Shown here in pieces: positions 7,309 through 18,822 of a stretch of DNA of 64,000 nt. The stretch spans positions 722,289 through 786,288 of the forward strand of contig NZ_VCIG01000038.1 in the NCBI RefSeq assembly GCF_006345815.1, written 5' to 3'. The stretch is from Ochrobactrum sp. CGA5 (GTDB taxonomy: Bacteria > Pseudomonadota > Alphaproteobacteria > Rhizobiales > Rhizobiaceae). The number at the start of each line of letters is the position of its first letter. The first letter of the stretch is position 1. Under the pieces are notes generated by a model, which was not told where the DNA came from, did no database searches, and saw nothing but the letters and a program-made list of their open reading frames with translations. Both the position numbers and the translations under genes were made by a program.

Positions 7309-8841
7309 ATGCAGGAACTTCTCGAACAGCTCGAAGCCCGTCGTGAGGAAGCCCGCCTTGGTGGTGGCCAGCGCCGCATCGATGCCCAGCATGCCAAGGG
7401 CAAGCTTACAGCACGCGAAAGGATCGAAGTGCTTCTCGACGAGGGCTCTTTCGAGGAGTTCGACATGTATGTCACTCATCGCTGCACAGACTTCGGCATG
7501 GAAAAGCAGAAAGTCGCCGGCGACGGCGTAGTGACAGGCTGGGGCACCATCAACGGTCGGCAGGTCTATGTGTTCAGTCAGGATTTTACCGTTTTGGGCG
7601 GTTCACTGTCTGAAACCCATGCGCAAAAAATCTGCAAGATCATGGATATGGCCATGAAGAACGGTGCTCCGGTCATCGGGCTCAACGATTCCGGTGGCGC
7701 TCGCATTCAGGAAGGCGTCGCGTCGCTCGCAGGTTATGCCGACGTGTTCAAGCGCAATGTGGACGCCTCCGGCGTGGTCCCCCAGATCTCAGTCATCATG
7801 GGCCCCTGTGCTGGTGGCGCTGTCTATTCACCTGCCATGACCGACTTTATCTTTATGGTTCGTGACAGCTCCTATATGTTTGTGACGGGTCCGGACGTGG
7901 TGAAAACCGTCACCAACGAAATTGTCACTGCTGAAGAACTGGGCGGTGCCTCGACGCACACAAGGAAGTCATCGGTTGCCGATGGCGCTTATGAGAACGA
8001 TATTGAGGCGCTGGAACAGGTCCGCATTCTGTTCGACTTCCTGCCACTCAACAATCGCGAAAAGCCACCTGTACGTCCGGTATTCGACGATCCGGCAAGA
8101 CTGGAAATACGGCTCGACACATTGATTCCAGATAGCGCCACCAAGCCCTACGACATGAAGGAGCTTATCCACGCGCTGGCTGACGAAAGCGACTTCTTCG
8201 AGATTCAGGAATCATTTGCCAAGAACATCATTACCGGCTTTATCCGCATGGACGGACAAACCATTGGTGTGGTTGCAAACCAGCCCATGGTACTTGCAGG
8301 CTGTCTCGATATAGATTCGTCGCGCAAGGCGGCCCGTTTCGTTCGCTTCTGCGATGCCTTCAATATCCCGATACTCACTCTCGTAGATGTCCCGGGCTTT
8401 TTGCCGGGCACGGCGCAGGAATATGGCGGTGTCATCAAGCACGGCGCAAAACTGCTCTTCGCTTACGCCCAGGCAACAGTTCCCATGGTTACGCTCATCA
8501 CGCGCAAGGCCTACGGTGGTGCTTATGACGTGATGGCCTCGAAGCATATCGGTGCTGATGTTAATTATGCATGGCCGACAGCGGAAATCGCGGTCATGGG
8601 CGCCAAAGGCGCAACAGAAATTCTCTATCGCTCCGAACTGGGTGATGTCGAAAAAATCGCCGCGCGTACCAAGGAATATGAGGAGCGTTTCGCAAATCCA
8701 TTCGTAGCCGCTGAACGTGGGTTCATCGACGAAGTCATCATGCCGCATTCCTCGCGCCGTCGCATTGCCCGCGCTTTTGCCAGCCTTCGCAACAAGCAGC
8801 AAGGCACGCCGTGGAAGAAGCACGACACCATTCCTCTTTAG
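7309..8841 (+). CDS. pccB: Propionyl-CoA carboxylase beta subunit (carboxyltransferase)
   Basis: A 510-residue carboxyltransferase subunit that moves the carboxyl group from carboxybiotin to propionyl-CoA, giving methylmalonyl-CoA. Two crotonase-fold carboxyltransferase domains are seen: N-terminal with [19 protein letters not shown] and [13 protein letters not shown] (oxyanion glycines), C-terminal with [18 protein letters not shown] and [13 protein letters not shown]. The length is usual for PccB. The start follows GGGGA. It heads the pccB-pccA-mcm cluster and is separated from pccA by an 84-base spacer holding a repeat. Confidence 0.96.
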   Translation: MQELLEQLEARREEARLGGGQRRIDAQHAKGKLTARERIEVLLDEGSFEEFDMYVTHRCTDFGMEKQKVAGDGVVTGWGTINGRQVYVFSQDFTVLGGSLSETHAQKICKIMDMAMKNGAPVIGLNDSGGARIQEGVASLAGYADVFKRNVDASGVVPQISVIMGPCAGGAVYSPAMTDFIFMVRDSSYMFVTGPDVVKTVTNEIVTAEELGGASTHTRKSSVADGAYENDIEALEQVRILFDFLPLNNREKPPVRPVFDDPARLEIRLDTLIPDSATKPYDMKELIHALADESDFFEIQESFAKNIITGFIRMDGQTIGVVANQPMVLAGCLDIDSSRKAARFVRFCDAFNIPILTLVDVPGFLPGTAQEYGGVIKHGAKLLFAYAQATVPMVTLITRKAYGGAYDVMASKHIGADVNYAWPTAEIAVMGAKGATEILYRSELGDVEKIAARTKEYEERFANPFVAAERGFIDEVIMPHSSRRRIARAFASLRNKQQGTPWKKHDTIPL

Positions 8842-8845
8842 CTTC

Positions 8846-8890
8846 GCATGATCCAATCCGAAAGCCGGTTCCCACTTTTCGGGATCATGC
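8846..8890. repeat. Rhizobiales-type intergenic palindromic repeat inside the pcc cluster
   Basis: A 45-base element bounded by inverted repeats GCATGATCC (8846-8854) and GGATCATGC (8882-8890), with inner segments CCGAAAG and CTTTTCGG that can also pair in part. Its wording matches the abundant RIME-like palindromic repeats of Rhizobium, Brucella and relatives. It fills the space between pccB and pccA and would be transcribed as a long hairpin. Confidence 0.75.
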
Positions 8891-8925
8891 CGCGGCAATG
8901 ATCCGGTTCATTTGAGTAAACGCAC

Positions 8926-10929
8926 ATGATCAAAAAAATCCTCATTGCCAATCGCGGCGAAATCGCATGCCGAGTTATCAAAACGGCGAAGAAAATGGGC
9001 ATCGCAACAGTAGCGGTGTATTCCGACGCCGACCGCAACGCCCTGCATGTCAAAATGGCCGACGAAGCAATCCACATCGGACCAGCGCCATCCAACCAAT
9101 CCTATATCGTCATCGACAAAATCCTCGCAGCCATCAAGGAAACCGGCGCTGATGCCGTCCATCCCGGTTATGGCTTTCTGTCAGAAAATCCACGTTTCGC
9201 CGAAGCACTGAAGGCCGCCAATGTTACCTTCATCGGTCCGCCGGTGAACGCGATTGAAGCCATGGGCGATAAGATTACCTCGAAAAAACTCGCGGCCGAC
9301 GCCGGTGTTTCGACCGTACCTGGTCACATGGGCTTGATCGAGGACGCAGACGAGGCCGTCAAAATCGCTGGCAGCATCGGCTATCCTGTGATGATCAAGG
9401 CTTCTGCCGGTGGCGGCGGCAAAGGCATGCGTATCGCATGGAACGACGACGAAGCCCGCGAAGGCTTCCAGCTTTCACGCAATGAGGCGAAGTCCTCTTT
9501 CGGCGACGACCGCATCTTTATCGAAAAGTTCGTCACCCAGCCGCGCCATATCGAAATTCAGGTTCTCGGCGACCAGCACGGTAACGTCATCTATCTCGGT
9601 GAACGCGAATGCTCGATCCAGCGCCGTAACCAGAAAGTTATCGAAGAAGCACCTTCGCCATTCCTTGATGAAGCCACCCGCAAAGCCATGGGCGAACAGG
9701 CTGTGGCACTGGCCAAGGCCGTTGGCTATTACTCCGCCGGCACTGTGGAATTCATCGTCGATGGCGGCCGCAACTTCTACTTCCTTGAAATGAACACGCG
9801 TTTGCAGGTTGAGCATCCGGTGACAGAACTCATCACTGGCATCGATCTTGTGGAAGAAATGATCCGCGTTGCATCCGGTGAAAAGCTGCGTTTCGGCCAG
9901 CGCGATGTGAAGCTGAACGGCTGGGCTATGGAAAGCCGCCTCTATGCTGAAGACCCATATCGTAACTTCCTGCCCTCTATCGGTAGGTTGACCCGCTATC
10001 GTCCACCGGTCGAAGGCCGTAATTCGGATGGTACCATCGTGCGTAACGACACTGGCGTGTTCGAAGGCGGCGAAATCTCAATGTATTATGATCCGATGAT
10101 TGCAAAGCTCTGCACCTGGGGGCCTAACCGCACCAGTGCCATCGACGCTATGGGAGACGCTCTGGACGCATTCGAGGTTGAAGGCATCGGTCACAATCTG
10201 CCGTTCCTGTCAGCGGTGATGGATCATTCGCGTTTCCGCGAAGGAGCGCTCACCACCGCATTCATCGCCGAGGAGTATCCGGACGGCTTTGCCGGAGTAT
10301 CGGTTTCCGAAGATGATGCGCGGGTGCTTGCCGCGGTTGCAGCCCAGATCAATCTGGCGACCGAACAGCGTAACATGCAGATTACCGGACGGATTTCCAG
10401 CGAGCAACAGTCTGTGGCAACCGACTGGGTGGCGACGCTCGACGGCTTTACTTTGCCGGTACGAATTGCAGAAGGCGAAGGCGGAACAACGATCAATTTT
10501 CTTGATGGCGGCAACCTGCCGGTTGCGAGCGACTGGCATCCGGGTAGTCATCTCGGCTCGTTCACTGTGGGCGGCAAGCCCATTGCCATTAAGGTTTCTC
10601 GCTCAGGCACTGGTTGGCGTTTGCGCTGGCGTGGCATGGATGTGCTAGTCCATGTGCGCAAGCCACGTATCGCTGAACTTGCACAACTCATGCCGGTAAA
10701 GCTGCCTCCAGATACGTCGAAGATGCTTCTTTGCCCGATGCCGGGTGTCATCACTTCAATCCTTGTCAAGGACGGTGAAACGGTCGAGGCCGGTCAGCCG
10801 CTGGCGACGGTAGAAGCCATGAAGATGGAAAACGTGCTACGCGCTGAACGCCGTGCTACCGTAAAGCGTATCACAGCGGAAGCAGGCGCAAGTCTCGCGG
10901 TGGATGAACTGATTATGGAATTTGAGTGA
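8926..10929 (+). CDS. pccA: Propionyl-CoA carboxylase alpha subunit (biotin carboxylase and biotin carrier)
   Basis: A 667-residue biotin-dependent subunit. Residues 1-450 are biotin carboxylase: [19 protein letters not shown], the ATP-grasp glycine loop [15 protein letters not shown], and [17 protein letters not shown] linker with the BT domain follows, and the C-terminal 75 residues are the biotin carrier domain with the biotinylated lysine in [10 protein letters not shown]. It charges biotin with bicarbonate using ATP for PccB. The length and domain order fit PccA rather than acetyl- or methylcrotonyl-CoA carboxylase. The stop is 7 bases before the mcm start. Confidence 0.96.
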   Translation: MIKKILIANRGEIACRVIKTAKKMGIATVAVYSDADRNALHVKMADEAIHIGPAPSNQSYIVIDKILAAIKETGADAVHPGYGFLSENPRFAEALKAANVTFIGPPVNAIEAMGDKITSKKLAADAGVSTVPGHMGLIEDADEAVKIAGSIGYPVMIKASAGGGGKGMRIAWNDDEAREGFQLSRNEAKSSFGDDRIFIEKFVTQPRHIEIQVLGDQHGNVIYLGERECSIQRRNQKVIEEAPSPFLDEATRKAMGEQAVALAKAVGYYSAGTVEFIVDGGRNFYFLEMNTRLQVEHPVTELITGIDLVEEMIRVASGEKLRFGQRDVKLNGWAMESRLYAEDPYRNFLPSIGRLTRYRPPVEGRNSDGTIVRNDTGVFEGGEISMYYDPMIAKLCTWGPNRTSAIDAMGDALDAFEVEGIGHNLPFLSAVMDHSRFREGALTTAFIAEEYPDGFAGVSVSEDDARVLAAVAAQINLATEQRNMQITGRISSEQQSVATDWVATLDGFTLPVRIAEGEGGTTINFLDGGNLPVASDWHPGSHLGSFTVGGKPIAIKVSRSGTGWRLRWRGMDVLVHVRKPRIAELAQLMPVKLPPDTSKMLLCPMPGVITSILVKDGETVEAGQPLATVEAMKMENVLRAERRATVKRITAEAGASLAVDELIMEFE

Positions 10930-10936
10930 GGTTGAT

Positions 10937-13081
10937 ATGAGCGAGCGCCCCACCACCCAAGCCGACTGGGAAACCTTGGCTGAAAAAGAACTGAAACGGC
11001 CAGCCGACACCCTCATATGGCATACGCCGGAAGGCATCGACGTCAAGCCGCTTTACACGGAAGACGACTTGCAGGGCATCGATCATCTGGGCACCCTGCC
11101 CGGCTTCGAGCCTTTCGTGCGAGGCCCTCGTGCGACCATGTATGCGGGTCGTCCATGGACGATCCGGCAATATGCAGGCTTCTCGACGGCTGAAGAATCG
11201 AATGCTTTCTACCGCAAGGCTCTAGCCGCCGGTCAACAGGGCGTTTCGGTTGCATTCGATCTTGCCACACATCGCGGCTATGATAGCGACCATCCACGTG
11301 TTGAAGGCGATGTCGGCAAGGCTGGCGTGGCGATTGACTCCGTCGAGGATATGAAGATCCTTTTCGACGGCATCCCACTCGAAAAAATTTCCGTCTCCAT
11401 GACGATGAATGGCGCCGTGATCCCGATCCTTGCCAATTTCATTGTAGCCGGTGAGGAACAAGGCGTGCCCCGCGCGCAGCTTTCCGGCACGATCCAGAAC
11501 GATATCCTCAAGGAGTTCATGGTCCGCAATACCTATATCTATCCGCCGGAGCCATCCATGCGGATTATTGCGGACATTATCGCCTATACGGCAACCGAAA
11601 TGCCGAAATTCAACTCCATTTCTATCTCCGGCTATCACATGCAGGAGGCTGGAGCGACGCTGGTTCAGGAACTGGCGTTCACGCTTGCCGACGGGCGCGA
11701 ATACGTGCGTGCCGCTCTGAACAAAGGGCTGAATGTTGATGAATTTGCGGGGCGTTTGTCTTTCTTCTTCGCCATCGGCATGAACTTCTTCATGGAGATC
11801 GCCAAGCTGCGCGCTGCGCGGTTGCTCTGGTCGCGCATCATGAAGGAGTTTGACCCGAAGAAGCCCGGCTCCCTGATGTTGCGTACGCATTGCCAGACTT
11901 CAGGCGTTTCGCTTCAAGAACAAGACCCTTATAACAATATCGTCCGCACAGCATTCGAGGCCATGTCGGCAGCCCTGGGCGGCACCCAGTCGCTACATAC
12001 CAACTCCTTCGACGAAGCCATTGCTTTGCCAACGGAATTTTCTGCTCGTATTGCTCGCAATACGCAGCTTATACTCCAGAACGAAACCGGCGTAACCAAA
12101 GTGGTCGATCCGCTTGCCGGCTCCTATTACATCGAAAGCCTCACCAACGAGCTGGCCGAAAAGGCCTGGGCGTTGATCGAGGAGGTCGAGAAACTCGGCG
12201 GCATGACCAAGGCGGTCGAAAGCGGCCTTCCGAAACGTCTCATAGAAGAAGCTGCCACCAAACGACAGGCGGCGGTTGACAAGGGTGAAGAAGTCATTGT
12301 CGGGGTCAACAAGTTCCGCCTCGAACAGGAAGACGAAATCGACATTCTGGAGATCGACAACACCGCAGTTCGCCAATCCCAGATCGCACGCCTCAATCGC
12401 ATCAAGGAAACACGCAACCAGGCCAAAGTCGAAGCGGCGCTGGCGGAACTGGAGAAAGTCGCCAGGACTGGTGAAGGCAATCTCCTCGCAGCCGCTGTCG
12501 ATGCCTCCCGTGCCCGCGCCAGCGTCGGCGAAATTTCCGATGCCATGCGCCACGTCTTCGGTGATCACGCCGCGGTTCCGAAGGTCGTTAAAAAGGTTTA
12601 CGGTGCAGCCTACAAGGACGAGCCGGAATATCAGACGCTGATTGACCGCCTCGGTGATTTCTCGAAGCACATCGGTGAAAAGCCGAAAGTGATGGTGGCG
12701 AAGCTCGGCCAGGATGGCCATGATCGCGGCGCCAAAATCATCGCTTCCGCCTTTGGCGATATTGGTTTTGAAGTGCTTGCAGGACCACTGTTCCAGACCC
12801 CGGACGAAGCTGCTGATATGGCGATAAAATCCAAGGTGCACGTTCTCGGCGTCTCTTCGCTCGCTGCCGGTCATAAGACCCTTCTGCCTCAACTTGTGGA
12901 AACACTGCGCAAAAAGGGTGCAGAGAACATCATCGTGGTCTGCGGCGGTGTTGTTCCCCGTCAGGACTATCAGTATTTGTTTGACCGTGGAGTGGCGGCC
13001 GTCTTCGGGCCGGGTTCGAATGTGCTCGACTGCGCCCGTGCCGTGCTCGACCTGATGGAAGGCAAGCGCCGCAATCTATAA
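10937..13081 (+). CDS. scpA: Methylmalonyl-CoA mutase, adenosylcobalamin-dependent
   Basis: A 714-residue single-chain mutase that converts (R)-methylmalonyl-CoA to succinyl-CoA. The N-terminal TIM barrel (about residues 30-540) contains the substrate-binding stretch [17 protein letters not shown]. The C-terminal B12 domain has the cobalt-ligand motif DGHDRGAK and SLAAGH. Single-chain size matches the homodimeric ScpA/Sbm and MCM type. The ATG at 10937 has GTGAGG upstream; a TTG 15 bases earlier overlaps pccA and is less likely. No epimerase gene or cobalamin riboswitch is next to it. Confidence 0.95.
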   Translation: MSERPTTQADWETLAEKELKRPADTLIWHTPEGIDVKPLYTEDDLQGIDHLGTLPGFEPFVRGPRATMYAGRPWTIRQYAGFSTAEESNAFYRKALAAGQQGVSVAFDLATHRGYDSDHPRVEGDVGKAGVAIDSVEDMKILFDGIPLEKISVSMTMNGAVIPILANFIVAGEEQGVPRAQLSGTIQNDILKEFMVRNTYIYPPEPSMRIIADIIAYTATEMPKFNSISISGYHMQEAGATLVQELAFTLADGREYVRAALNKGLNVDEFAGRLSFFFAIGMNFFMEIAKLRAARLLWSRIMKEFDPKKPGSLMLRTHCQTSGVSLQEQDPYNNIVRTAFEAMSAALGGTQSLHTNSFDEAIALPTEFSARIARNTQLILQNETGVTKVVDPLAGSYYIESLTNELAEKAWALIEEVEKLGGMTKAVESGLPKRLIEEAATKRQAAVDKGEEVIVGVNKFRLEQEDEIDILEIDNTAVRQSQIARLNRIKETRNQAKVEAALAELEKVARTGEGNLLAAAVDASRARASVGEISDAMRHVFGDHAAVPKVVKKVYGAAYKDEPEYQTLIDRLGDFSKHIGEKPKVMVAKLGQDGHDRGAKIIASAFGDIGFEVLAGPLFQTPDEAADMAIKSKVHVLGVSSLAAGHKTLLPQLVETLRKKGAENIIVVCGGVVPRQDYQYLFDRGVAAVFGPGSNVLDCARAVLDLMEGKRRNL

Positions 13082-13164
13082 TATTATCAGACGGATATGT
13101 CCTTTACAGGATTCATCTTATGAACAACGTCAGAAGCGGGGTGAATAGCCCGGATTCCTGCTCG

Positions 13165-13243
13165 GAGCATTTCCAGCAAAAGTGCGAAGTGGTTTTGCGT
13201 TGGACAACTCGACGAAACAAATACTCGAAGCGGTCGCAGCTAG
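13165..13243. repeat. Second Rhizobiales-type intergenic repeat, after mcm
   Basis: The segment beginning GAGCATTTCCAGCAAAAGTG and continuing GAAGTGGTTTTGCG resembles a very common Brucella/Rhizobium intergenic repeat family (a RIME-like module). AGCAAAA and TTTTGC can pair across a short loop. Outer limits are estimated from remembered family wording. It occupies the 197-base gap between mcm and the convergent small gene. Confidence 0.55.
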
Positions 13244-13278
13244 CCCCATTTTAAAGAGAACCGCCCTAGAAGCACCGT

Positions 13279-13644
<366 letters not shown>

Positions 13645-13767
13645 TTAACCTCCGGGTTTTCGATGCAGATCAAACGTCGACCAGCGCCTGAAAGTTCCGC
13701 ATATCTATGCGAATACGGAACTCCGCCCCTCAATCGCACGTTTCTCTGCTGTCGTTTGGAGGTTGCT

Positions 13768-14142
13768 ATGTCACAGTTTTTTACAAAGCTCAGCGAAAAG
13801 GCTGCCGAACTCGCCGGTCATTATCTGGCATTCGTGGTAGCTACCTTGTCCATAATCATATGGGGTATCACCGGACCTTTATTCAGTTTCTCAGACACGT
13901 GGCAACTGGTGGTAAATACATCAACTACGATCATTACCTTCCTTATGGTGTTTCTGATTCAGAACGCACAGAATCGCGAAGCGAGCGCTACACAGGCAAA
14001 ACTCGATGAAATTCTGAGTATCGTCTCGACAACCAAGAGCGAGACGATTGGAGCGGAACATCTGCCCCTCGACAAACTGAAAGCGATCTTGAAGCATCTT
14101 GAAAAGAAAAGCGAAGCAACCTCAAAAGGTAAGACTGAATAA
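13768..14142 (+). CDS. Low-affinity iron permease family (PF04120-like) small membrane protein
   Basis: A 124-residue protein with two transmembrane helices (about residues 17-38 and 48-68, with FLMVFLIQNAQNREASATQ after the second) and a charged cytoplasmic tail with LDEI and a helical KAILKHLEKK segment. The LIQNTQNRD-like sequence after helix 2 is the hallmark of the small bacterial relatives of yeast Fet4. Iron transport is not shown for bacterial members. The ATG at 13768 follows TTGGAGG; the upstream in-frame ATG at 13663 lacks a site. Confidence 0.75.
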   Translation: MSQFFTKLSEKAAELAGHYLAFVVATLSIIIWGITGPLFSFSDTWQLVVNTSTTIITFLMVFLIQNAQNREASATQAKLDEILSIVSTTKSETIGAEHLPLDKLKAILKHLEKKSEATSKGKTE

Positions 14143-14220
14143 GAAAGCCATCTTTCCCGATTGACGTTTGGGCCTATATCTCCACGAGAAAAATCTCATC
14201 GTTAGCAGAAAGGATGTCCC

Positions 14221-14757
14221 ATGGCCGTCACCAAGAAACAGGAAGCCCGTGCTCTCAATGCCGACGAAAGAGAGCTGGTGGAGAAATCGCACCATCCCTT
14301 TTTGCAAAACGTATCCGATGAAGAACTGACGCATCTGGCAAAACTTATCCGCGAGCGCCGCAAGAAGGCGAAAGATCAAGCAAGCCAGCGCAGGCGCGAG
14401 ATGCGTGGAAAGGGAGCTGCTCGCGGCGCCTCTCCATCAAAGGCGGACGAAGGTTCTCATCTGAAAGTTTCCGTTCTGGCTATGGCGGTGCGTCGCATCA
14501 ACACCGAAGTTGAACGCAGACGCCGCATGTCGGCCAGCGCCGAACTGATCGCCAATGCACAAAAAGCGCTTGCGACCAAAGAAGCCAACGAAAAGAAGGG
14601 GAAGGATTTCAACACACGTCATGCGCGGAACGGGATGCGCAACATCCCGAACGAAAACTATGACAGCCTTATTCGGCCAGCAGAGCGTGGACGGCTCAGG
14701 AAGGCCGCCAGCGTTGCTCAGGCAAAGAAGGATAGTCGTCACAAGGAAGCGGGCTAA
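14221..14757 (+). CDS. Hypothetical highly basic protein
   Basis: A 178-residue protein not recognised. It is rich in Lys, Arg, Ala and Glu, is almost wholly helical in character, and has no membrane segment or signal. Basic runs such as RERRKKAKDQASQRRREMRG near residues 47-66 and repeated Lys/Arg pairs to the C-terminus suggest binding to nucleic acid or another polyanion, which is inference. GAAAGGA lies 6 bases before the ATG. It stands alone between the iron-permease-like gene and the convergent aldo/keto reductase. Confidence 0.65.
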   Translation: MAVTKKQEARALNADERELVEKSHHPFLQNVSDEELTHLAKLIRERRKKAKDQASQRRREMRGKGAARGASPSKADEGSHLKVSVLAMAVRRINTEVERRRRMSASAELIANAQKALATKEANEKKGKDFNTRHARNGMRNIPNENYDSLIRPAERGRLRKAASVAQAKKDSRHKEAG

Positions 14758-14802
14758 CCCAAATTGGTGCTGTCTTAGGGTGATGTGTGTGAAAATGAAT
14801 GG

Positions 14803-15648
14803 TTATAGCATTTCCAACGCCGTCTTTCGGGACGGCGGCGCGAAAGACCGGTTCAGACGTTCCAACTGATCCTCGGAAAGCCGCAAATCTGCGGCTTTTC
14901 TATTATCACGCACATGGTGCAGATTGGAGGATTTTGGGATGGCGATGATATTGCCGCCTCGCATCGTCCAGGCAAGCGCCACCGAGGCTGGCGTTCCTCC
15001 CACCTCATCCGCAATCTGTGCCAGAATGGGGTTGTTCAGCAAGCGGCCCTGTTCAATTGGCGAATATGCCATAAGCGGAATTCTGCGCTCGTCGGACCAT
15101 GGAATCAGATCGAATTCTGGGCCACGCCGCGTCAGATTATATAGTATCTGGTTCGTCGCAACAGCCTTGCCGCCCACCACGTTAACGAGTTCTTTCATGT
15201 CATCCGTGTCGAAATTGCTGACACCCCAGCAGCCAATTTTTCCAGCCTGACGCAGCTCTTCAAATGCCGCAACAGTCTCTTCAAGGGGATACCGCCCACG
15301 CCAGTGCAGCAAATAAAGATCGATGCGGTCAGTGCGAAGGCGCTCCAGACTTCTCTCGCAGGCCTCGATTGTGCCTTTCCGAGAAGCATTGAACGGCAAT
15401 ACCTTGCTGACAATCAACACGTCATCGCGACGGCCGACGATGGCTTCGCCGACAACATTTTCCGCCTCACCGTCAGCGTACATTTCCGCCGTATCGATCA
15501 GCGTCATTCCGAGATCTATACCGCTTCTCAATGCTTCGATTTCATAGCGGCGTTGTGCACTGTCTTCACCCATATACCAGGTGCCCTGTCCAAGCGCCGG
15601 AACCGTCAGGCTCGAAGGCAGGGCAATCTGTGGTATGGTACCGATCAT
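14803..15648 (-). CDS. Aldo/keto reductase
   Basis: A 281-residue NADPH-dependent oxidoreductase with the aldo/keto reductase TIM barrel. The catalytic tetrad is visible: Asp and Tyr in LIDTAEMYADGEAE (about residues 50-63), Lys in VLIVSKVLP, and His in LYLLHWRG. The C-terminal cofactor site is IIAIPKSSNLHHVRDN. GGGGGAAG precedes the ATG. The substrate cannot be told from sequence. It is monocistronic and convergent with the basic-protein gene. Confidence 0.93.
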   Translation of the reverse strand: MIGTIPQIALPSSLTVPALGQGTWYMGEDSAQRRYEIEALRSGIDLGMTLIDTAEMYADGEAENVVGEAIVGRRDDVLIVSKVLPFNASRKGTIEACERSLERLRTDRIDLYLLHWRGRYPLEETVAAFEELRQAGKIGCWGVSNFDTDDMKELVNVVGGKAVATNQILYNLTRRGPEFDLIPWSDERRIPLMAYSPIEQGRLLNNPILAQIADEVGGTPASVALAWTMRGGNIIAIPKSSNLHHVRDNRKAADLRLSEDQLERLNRSFAPPSRKTALEML

Positions 15649-15723
15649 TGATCTTCCCCCGTATAACGATCAAAGCCATGATCGCTAGACGCTCGGAAAA
15701 TTCAAGGCCCTGAGAACTATCAC

Positions 15724-16560
15724 TCAAGCAAAATGTAGACCGAAGCCCTGCATGAGCCTGCGGATGGCATAGTCCGGATTCTGTGATGTCACGACCGCCA
15801 GATCATTGTGATGATGTAACTCTTCATCAGCGCGGCGCGGCTTCAGCAGAGACACCGTGCGCCGGGCGATCGCTTCCGCAGGATCGAGCCAGTCAACCGG
15901 CCATGGCGCCAGACGGCGAAACACATTGGCAAGAAATGGATAATGCGTGCAGGCCAGAACAACAATATCGGTTCGGCTGCCATCCTGTTCGATGAAACAC
16001 GGCGCAATCTGCTCGACCACCAGCGCCTCATCGATCTTTTCGCCACGAATATGCGCTTCTGCCACCGCTGCAAGCTGATCGGCCCCAACGAGACGAACAT
16101 GGCACTGGGACGCGAAAGATTGAATAAGATCGCGTGTATAAGCACGCCTGACTGTACCGGGGGTCGCCAGCACGGAAACGAGCCTCGACGATGTTCTTTC
16201 CGCTGCGGGCTTGATCGCAGGCACCGTGCCGACAAACGGCACCGAAGGATAGGCTCGCCGCAAATCATCCATCACCAGCGTGGAAGCCGTATTGCAGGCA
16301 ATGACCGCGATTTCGGGATTATGGGCCGCAATAAGCTTGCCGAACAGTTCGACAATCCGCTCCCTCAACGCATCTTCTTTCCATCCGCCATAAGGAAATC
16401 CAGCATCATCGGCAACGTAGACGAAACGGCGATCCGGCATAAGCACGCGCGCCTCGCGCAACACCGTCAGGCCCCCAATGCCGCTGTCGAAAACAAGAAT
16501 GGGTCTTTCAGTATAGGCACTAGGCATGGCGGAAATGCTCACAGCGGACTCGCTCTTCAT
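15724..16560 (-). CDS. murI: Glutamate racemase
   Basis: A 278-residue cofactor-independent racemase that supplies D-glutamate for peptidoglycan. Family motifs are [15 protein letters not shown] (Asp25-Ser26), the first catalytic cysteine in IACNTAST, and the second in [14 protein letters not shown]. Its start overlaps the stop of trmJ by 4 bases (ATGA), which indicates translational coupling and one transcript. An alternative start 11 codons downstream (MPSAYTERP) would give a chain closer to the usual N-terminus. Confidence 0.95.
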   Translation of the reverse strand: MKSESAVSISAMPSAYTERPILVFDSGIGGLTVLREARVLMPDRRFVYVADDAGFPYGGWKEDALRERIVELFGKLIAAHNPEIAVIACNTASTLVMDDLRRAYPSVPFVGTVPAIKPAAERTSSRLVSVLATPGTVRRAYTRDLIQSFASQCHVRLVGADQLAAVAEAHIRGEKIDEALVVEQIAPCFIEQDGSRTDIVVLACTHYPFLANVFRRLAPWPVDWLDPAEAIARRTVSLLKPRRADEELHHHNDLAVVTSQNPDYAIRRLMQGFGLHFA

Positions 16561-17402
16561 TCATCCTTGTCCTCTATTGCTGGAACCTGTTTCGCGGGCT
16601 TGCGCGCGCGCCCTTCCGGGGCACCTGAGCCACGAGGCTTCTTCGGTGTGAACACATCTAGAGACGTAATAACCCCGCGTAGAAGCTTCAGTTCTGCGGA
16701 AGCGAAACCGGCACGCGTCAGCACAGCACGCAGATTGTTGACCATGATTTCCTTGCGGGCTTCCGGGCGGAAATATCCCCGAACATCAAGAGCTTCCTCG
16801 ATATGATTAAAGAGCCCTTGCAACTCCTGCTTCGGCGCCATCTCAAGCTCCGGCCCCCGAAACACCGTCTCTGTTTCCGTCTCAAGGCCCGACTTCATCC
16901 ATTCATAGGACATCAGCAAAACAGCTTGGGCGATATTGAGCGATGCGAAAGCAGGGTTGACCGGAAATGTCACCAGCTCGTCAGCCAGCCCGACTTCCTC
17001 ATTGCTGAGGCCGAAGCGTTCGCGTCCAAACAGGATGCCGGTCTTCTCTCCAGTTCTAAAACGGCGGCGTAGTTCGCCGCCCGCTTCGACGGCGCTGCGC
17101 ACCTGCTTGAAACCATCACGTTCGCGTGCTGTCGTCGCATAAACGAAATTGAGGTCAGCTATAGCTGATGGCAGGTCGTCATAAACCACCGCATTGTCGA
17201 TTACATGATCGGCTTTACTGGCCGCCGCCCTCGCCTTTTCGCTCGGGAACTCCTCGCGCGGATTGACCAGACGCAATTCAGCAAGACCGAAATTCGCCAT
17301 GGCGCGCGCCACCATGCCGATATTTTCCGGCAATTGCGGCTCCACCAGCACGATTGCCGGTCCTTCCGCGATAAAGGGGCGCTGTTTGTCTGTTCCTGCC
17401 AT
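16557..17402 (-). CDS. trmJ: tRNA/rRNA 2'-O-methyltransferase, TrmJ-like (SPOUT family)
   Basis: A 281-residue SpoU/TrmH-class methyltransferase. Motif 1 is [20 protein letters not shown], motif 2 is [15 protein letters not shown], and motif 3 is [16 protein letters not shown], together building the knotted S-adenosylmethionine site. Size and motif wording fit TrmJ, which methylates the 2'-OH at tRNA position 32; exact target here is inference. The last 35 residues are a Lys/Arg/Pro-rich tail. GGAAGAG precedes the ATG. It is first in an operon with murI. Confidence 0.88.
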   Translation of the reverse strand: MAGTDKQRPFIAEGPAIVLVEPQLPENIGMVARAMANFGLAELRLVNPREEFPSEKARAAASKADHVIDNAVVYDDLPSAIADLNFVYATTARERDGFKQVRSAVEAGGELRRRFRTGEKTGILFGRERFGLSNEEVGLADELVTFPVNPAFASLNIAQAVLLMSYEWMKSGLETETETVFRGPELEMAPKQELQGLFNHIEEALDVRGYFRPEARKEIMVNNLRAVLTRAGFASAELKLLRGVITSLDVFTPKKPRGSGAPEGRARKPAKQVPAIEDKDE

Positions 17403-17579
17403 GATCTCTTCCGCATTAGCTATCGTATCGTGGCTTTTCCCTTACATAATTGACAAAGAATCGCAAAGATTCCCCTTACGGGTTTTAGGGAAAAGCCTGT
17501 GTAGTAGCCCGATAACACCTATTTGGTGCCCATTCGTGCCAGACTGTCGCCACTGGATACTTGATCAAGGGAGGAAACA

Positions 17580-18164
17580 ATGTCTGGTAAGAATATACTC
17601 ATGCTTTGCGGCGACTTTGGTGAGGACTATGAAACCATGGTCCCGTTCCAGACGCTGTTGACCGTTGGCCATACGGTTCATGCGGTCTGCCCCGGCAAAA
17701 AGGCTGGCGATCACATTGCAACAGCCATTCACGACTTCGAAGGCCACCAGACCTATACCGAAAAGCCGGGACACAACTTCACCCTGAACGCGACCTTCGC
17801 CGATGTTAAACCTGAGAATTATGACGCTCTTGTCATTCCTGGTGGTCGGGCGCCAGAATATCTGCGTCTCGATGATAAAGTTATCGCTGTGGTGAAGCAT
17901 TTCTTTGAGGCAAACAAGCCTGTCGCCGCAGTGTGCCATGGCGCGCAATTGCTGGCCGCAGCGCGCGTTCTGGAAGGTCGCACCTGTTCTGCCTATCCGG
18001 CATGCCGCCCGGAAGTCGAGCTTGCCGGTGGCACCTACGCCGACATTCCGGTCGATCAGGCCGTCACAGATGGTAATCTCGTCACGTCGCCTGCATGGCC
18101 CGCTCATCCCGCATGGCTGTCACAGTTTCTCACAGTGCTTGGCACGAGGATCACCCATAGTTGA
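17580..18164 (+). CDS. DJ-1/PfpI family protein
   Basis: A 194-residue protein of the DJ-1/PfpI superfamily. The nucleophile elbow [12 protein letters not shown] places the reactive Cys at 119 with His120 next to it, and the partner Glu15 is in GDFGEDYE. The [14 protein letters not shown] stretch is the usual family signature. Members act as glyoxalases, chaperones, deglycase candidates or hydratases, and the activity here cannot be chosen. A strong GGGAGGAAACA site precedes the ATG. Monocistronic in appearance. Confidence 0.9.
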   Translation: MSGKNILMLCGDFGEDYETMVPFQTLLTVGHTVHAVCPGKKAGDHIATAIHDFEGHQTYTEKPGHNFTLNATFADVKPENYDALVIPGGRAPEYLRLDDKVIAVVKHFFEANKPVAAVCHGAQLLAAARVLEGRTCSAYPACRPEVELAGGTYADIPVDQAVTDGNLVTSPAWPAHPAWLSQFLTVLGTRITHS

Positions 18165-18252
18165 TCGCAACGCCCTGCCTGTTGCCCAACAAGGTTGCAG
18201 GTGGGGCGAAACTACGCGACAGTAGGCATAGGAGAACGACCCGGAGGGAATC

Positions 18253-18663
18253 ATGTGCAGACTGTTCATCGGTGCCGATCCCGAACTCTGGCTGAGCGTG
18301 ACGCGTTCGCTGCGTATCGACGGCGTTGTAACAAGCGTTCGGCTTGAGAATTTTTTCTGGTGGGCTCTCGAAGATATTGCGGCGCGCGACGATCTGACAG
18401 TCAGCCGCCTGATTGGCAAACTTTACGATGAATCACGGAACGAGGGGCACGATCTCGATAACTTTGCGTCGTTCCTGCGGGTCTGTTGTGGACGTTATCT
18501 TTCTCTGCAAGTGAACGGCCTTGTGCCCACCAACAAGTCAACCGCCATATCCACACTGGATGCGGACACAATTCTAGTCAGGGAACAGCAAGACTATCGC
18601 GAGCGGCAATCATCCTGGGAAAATACCCGCGAGAATGACCACGCAGCACACCGCGCCGCATAA
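18253..18663 (+). CDS. Ribbon-helix-helix domain protein
   Basis: A 136-residue protein. The sequence SLRIDGVVTSVRLENFFWWALEDIAARDDLTVSRLIGKLYDE (about residues 19-60; read in parts) fits the RHH_4 pattern, with a short beta strand TSVRLE and two helices, a fold that binds DNA as a dimer. The C-terminal 50 residues are polar and look disordered. GGAGGG precedes the ATG. Targets are unknown; it may be a regulator of the nearby genes but nothing in the sequence proves that. Confidence 0.75.
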   Translation: MCRLFIGADPELWLSVTRSLRIDGVVTSVRLENFFWWALEDIAARDDLTVSRLIGKLYDESRNEGHDLDNFASFLRVCCGRYLSLQVNGLVPTNKSTAISTLDADTILVREQQDYRERQSSWENTRENDHAAHRAA

Positions 18664-18822
18664 TCGTCGCCATTCAAGAACCATTTCGCGCCTTTCGCAA
18701 ATCTCTCCCGAAATTTTGACCACCCAAACCGTTCTATAGGCCAAAGAATAAGCCTCTTACACTTTGCCTTATTCGTCGTGAGTGCTATACGGGCGCGACG
18801 CATTGAAAAAGAGGCTTCATCC

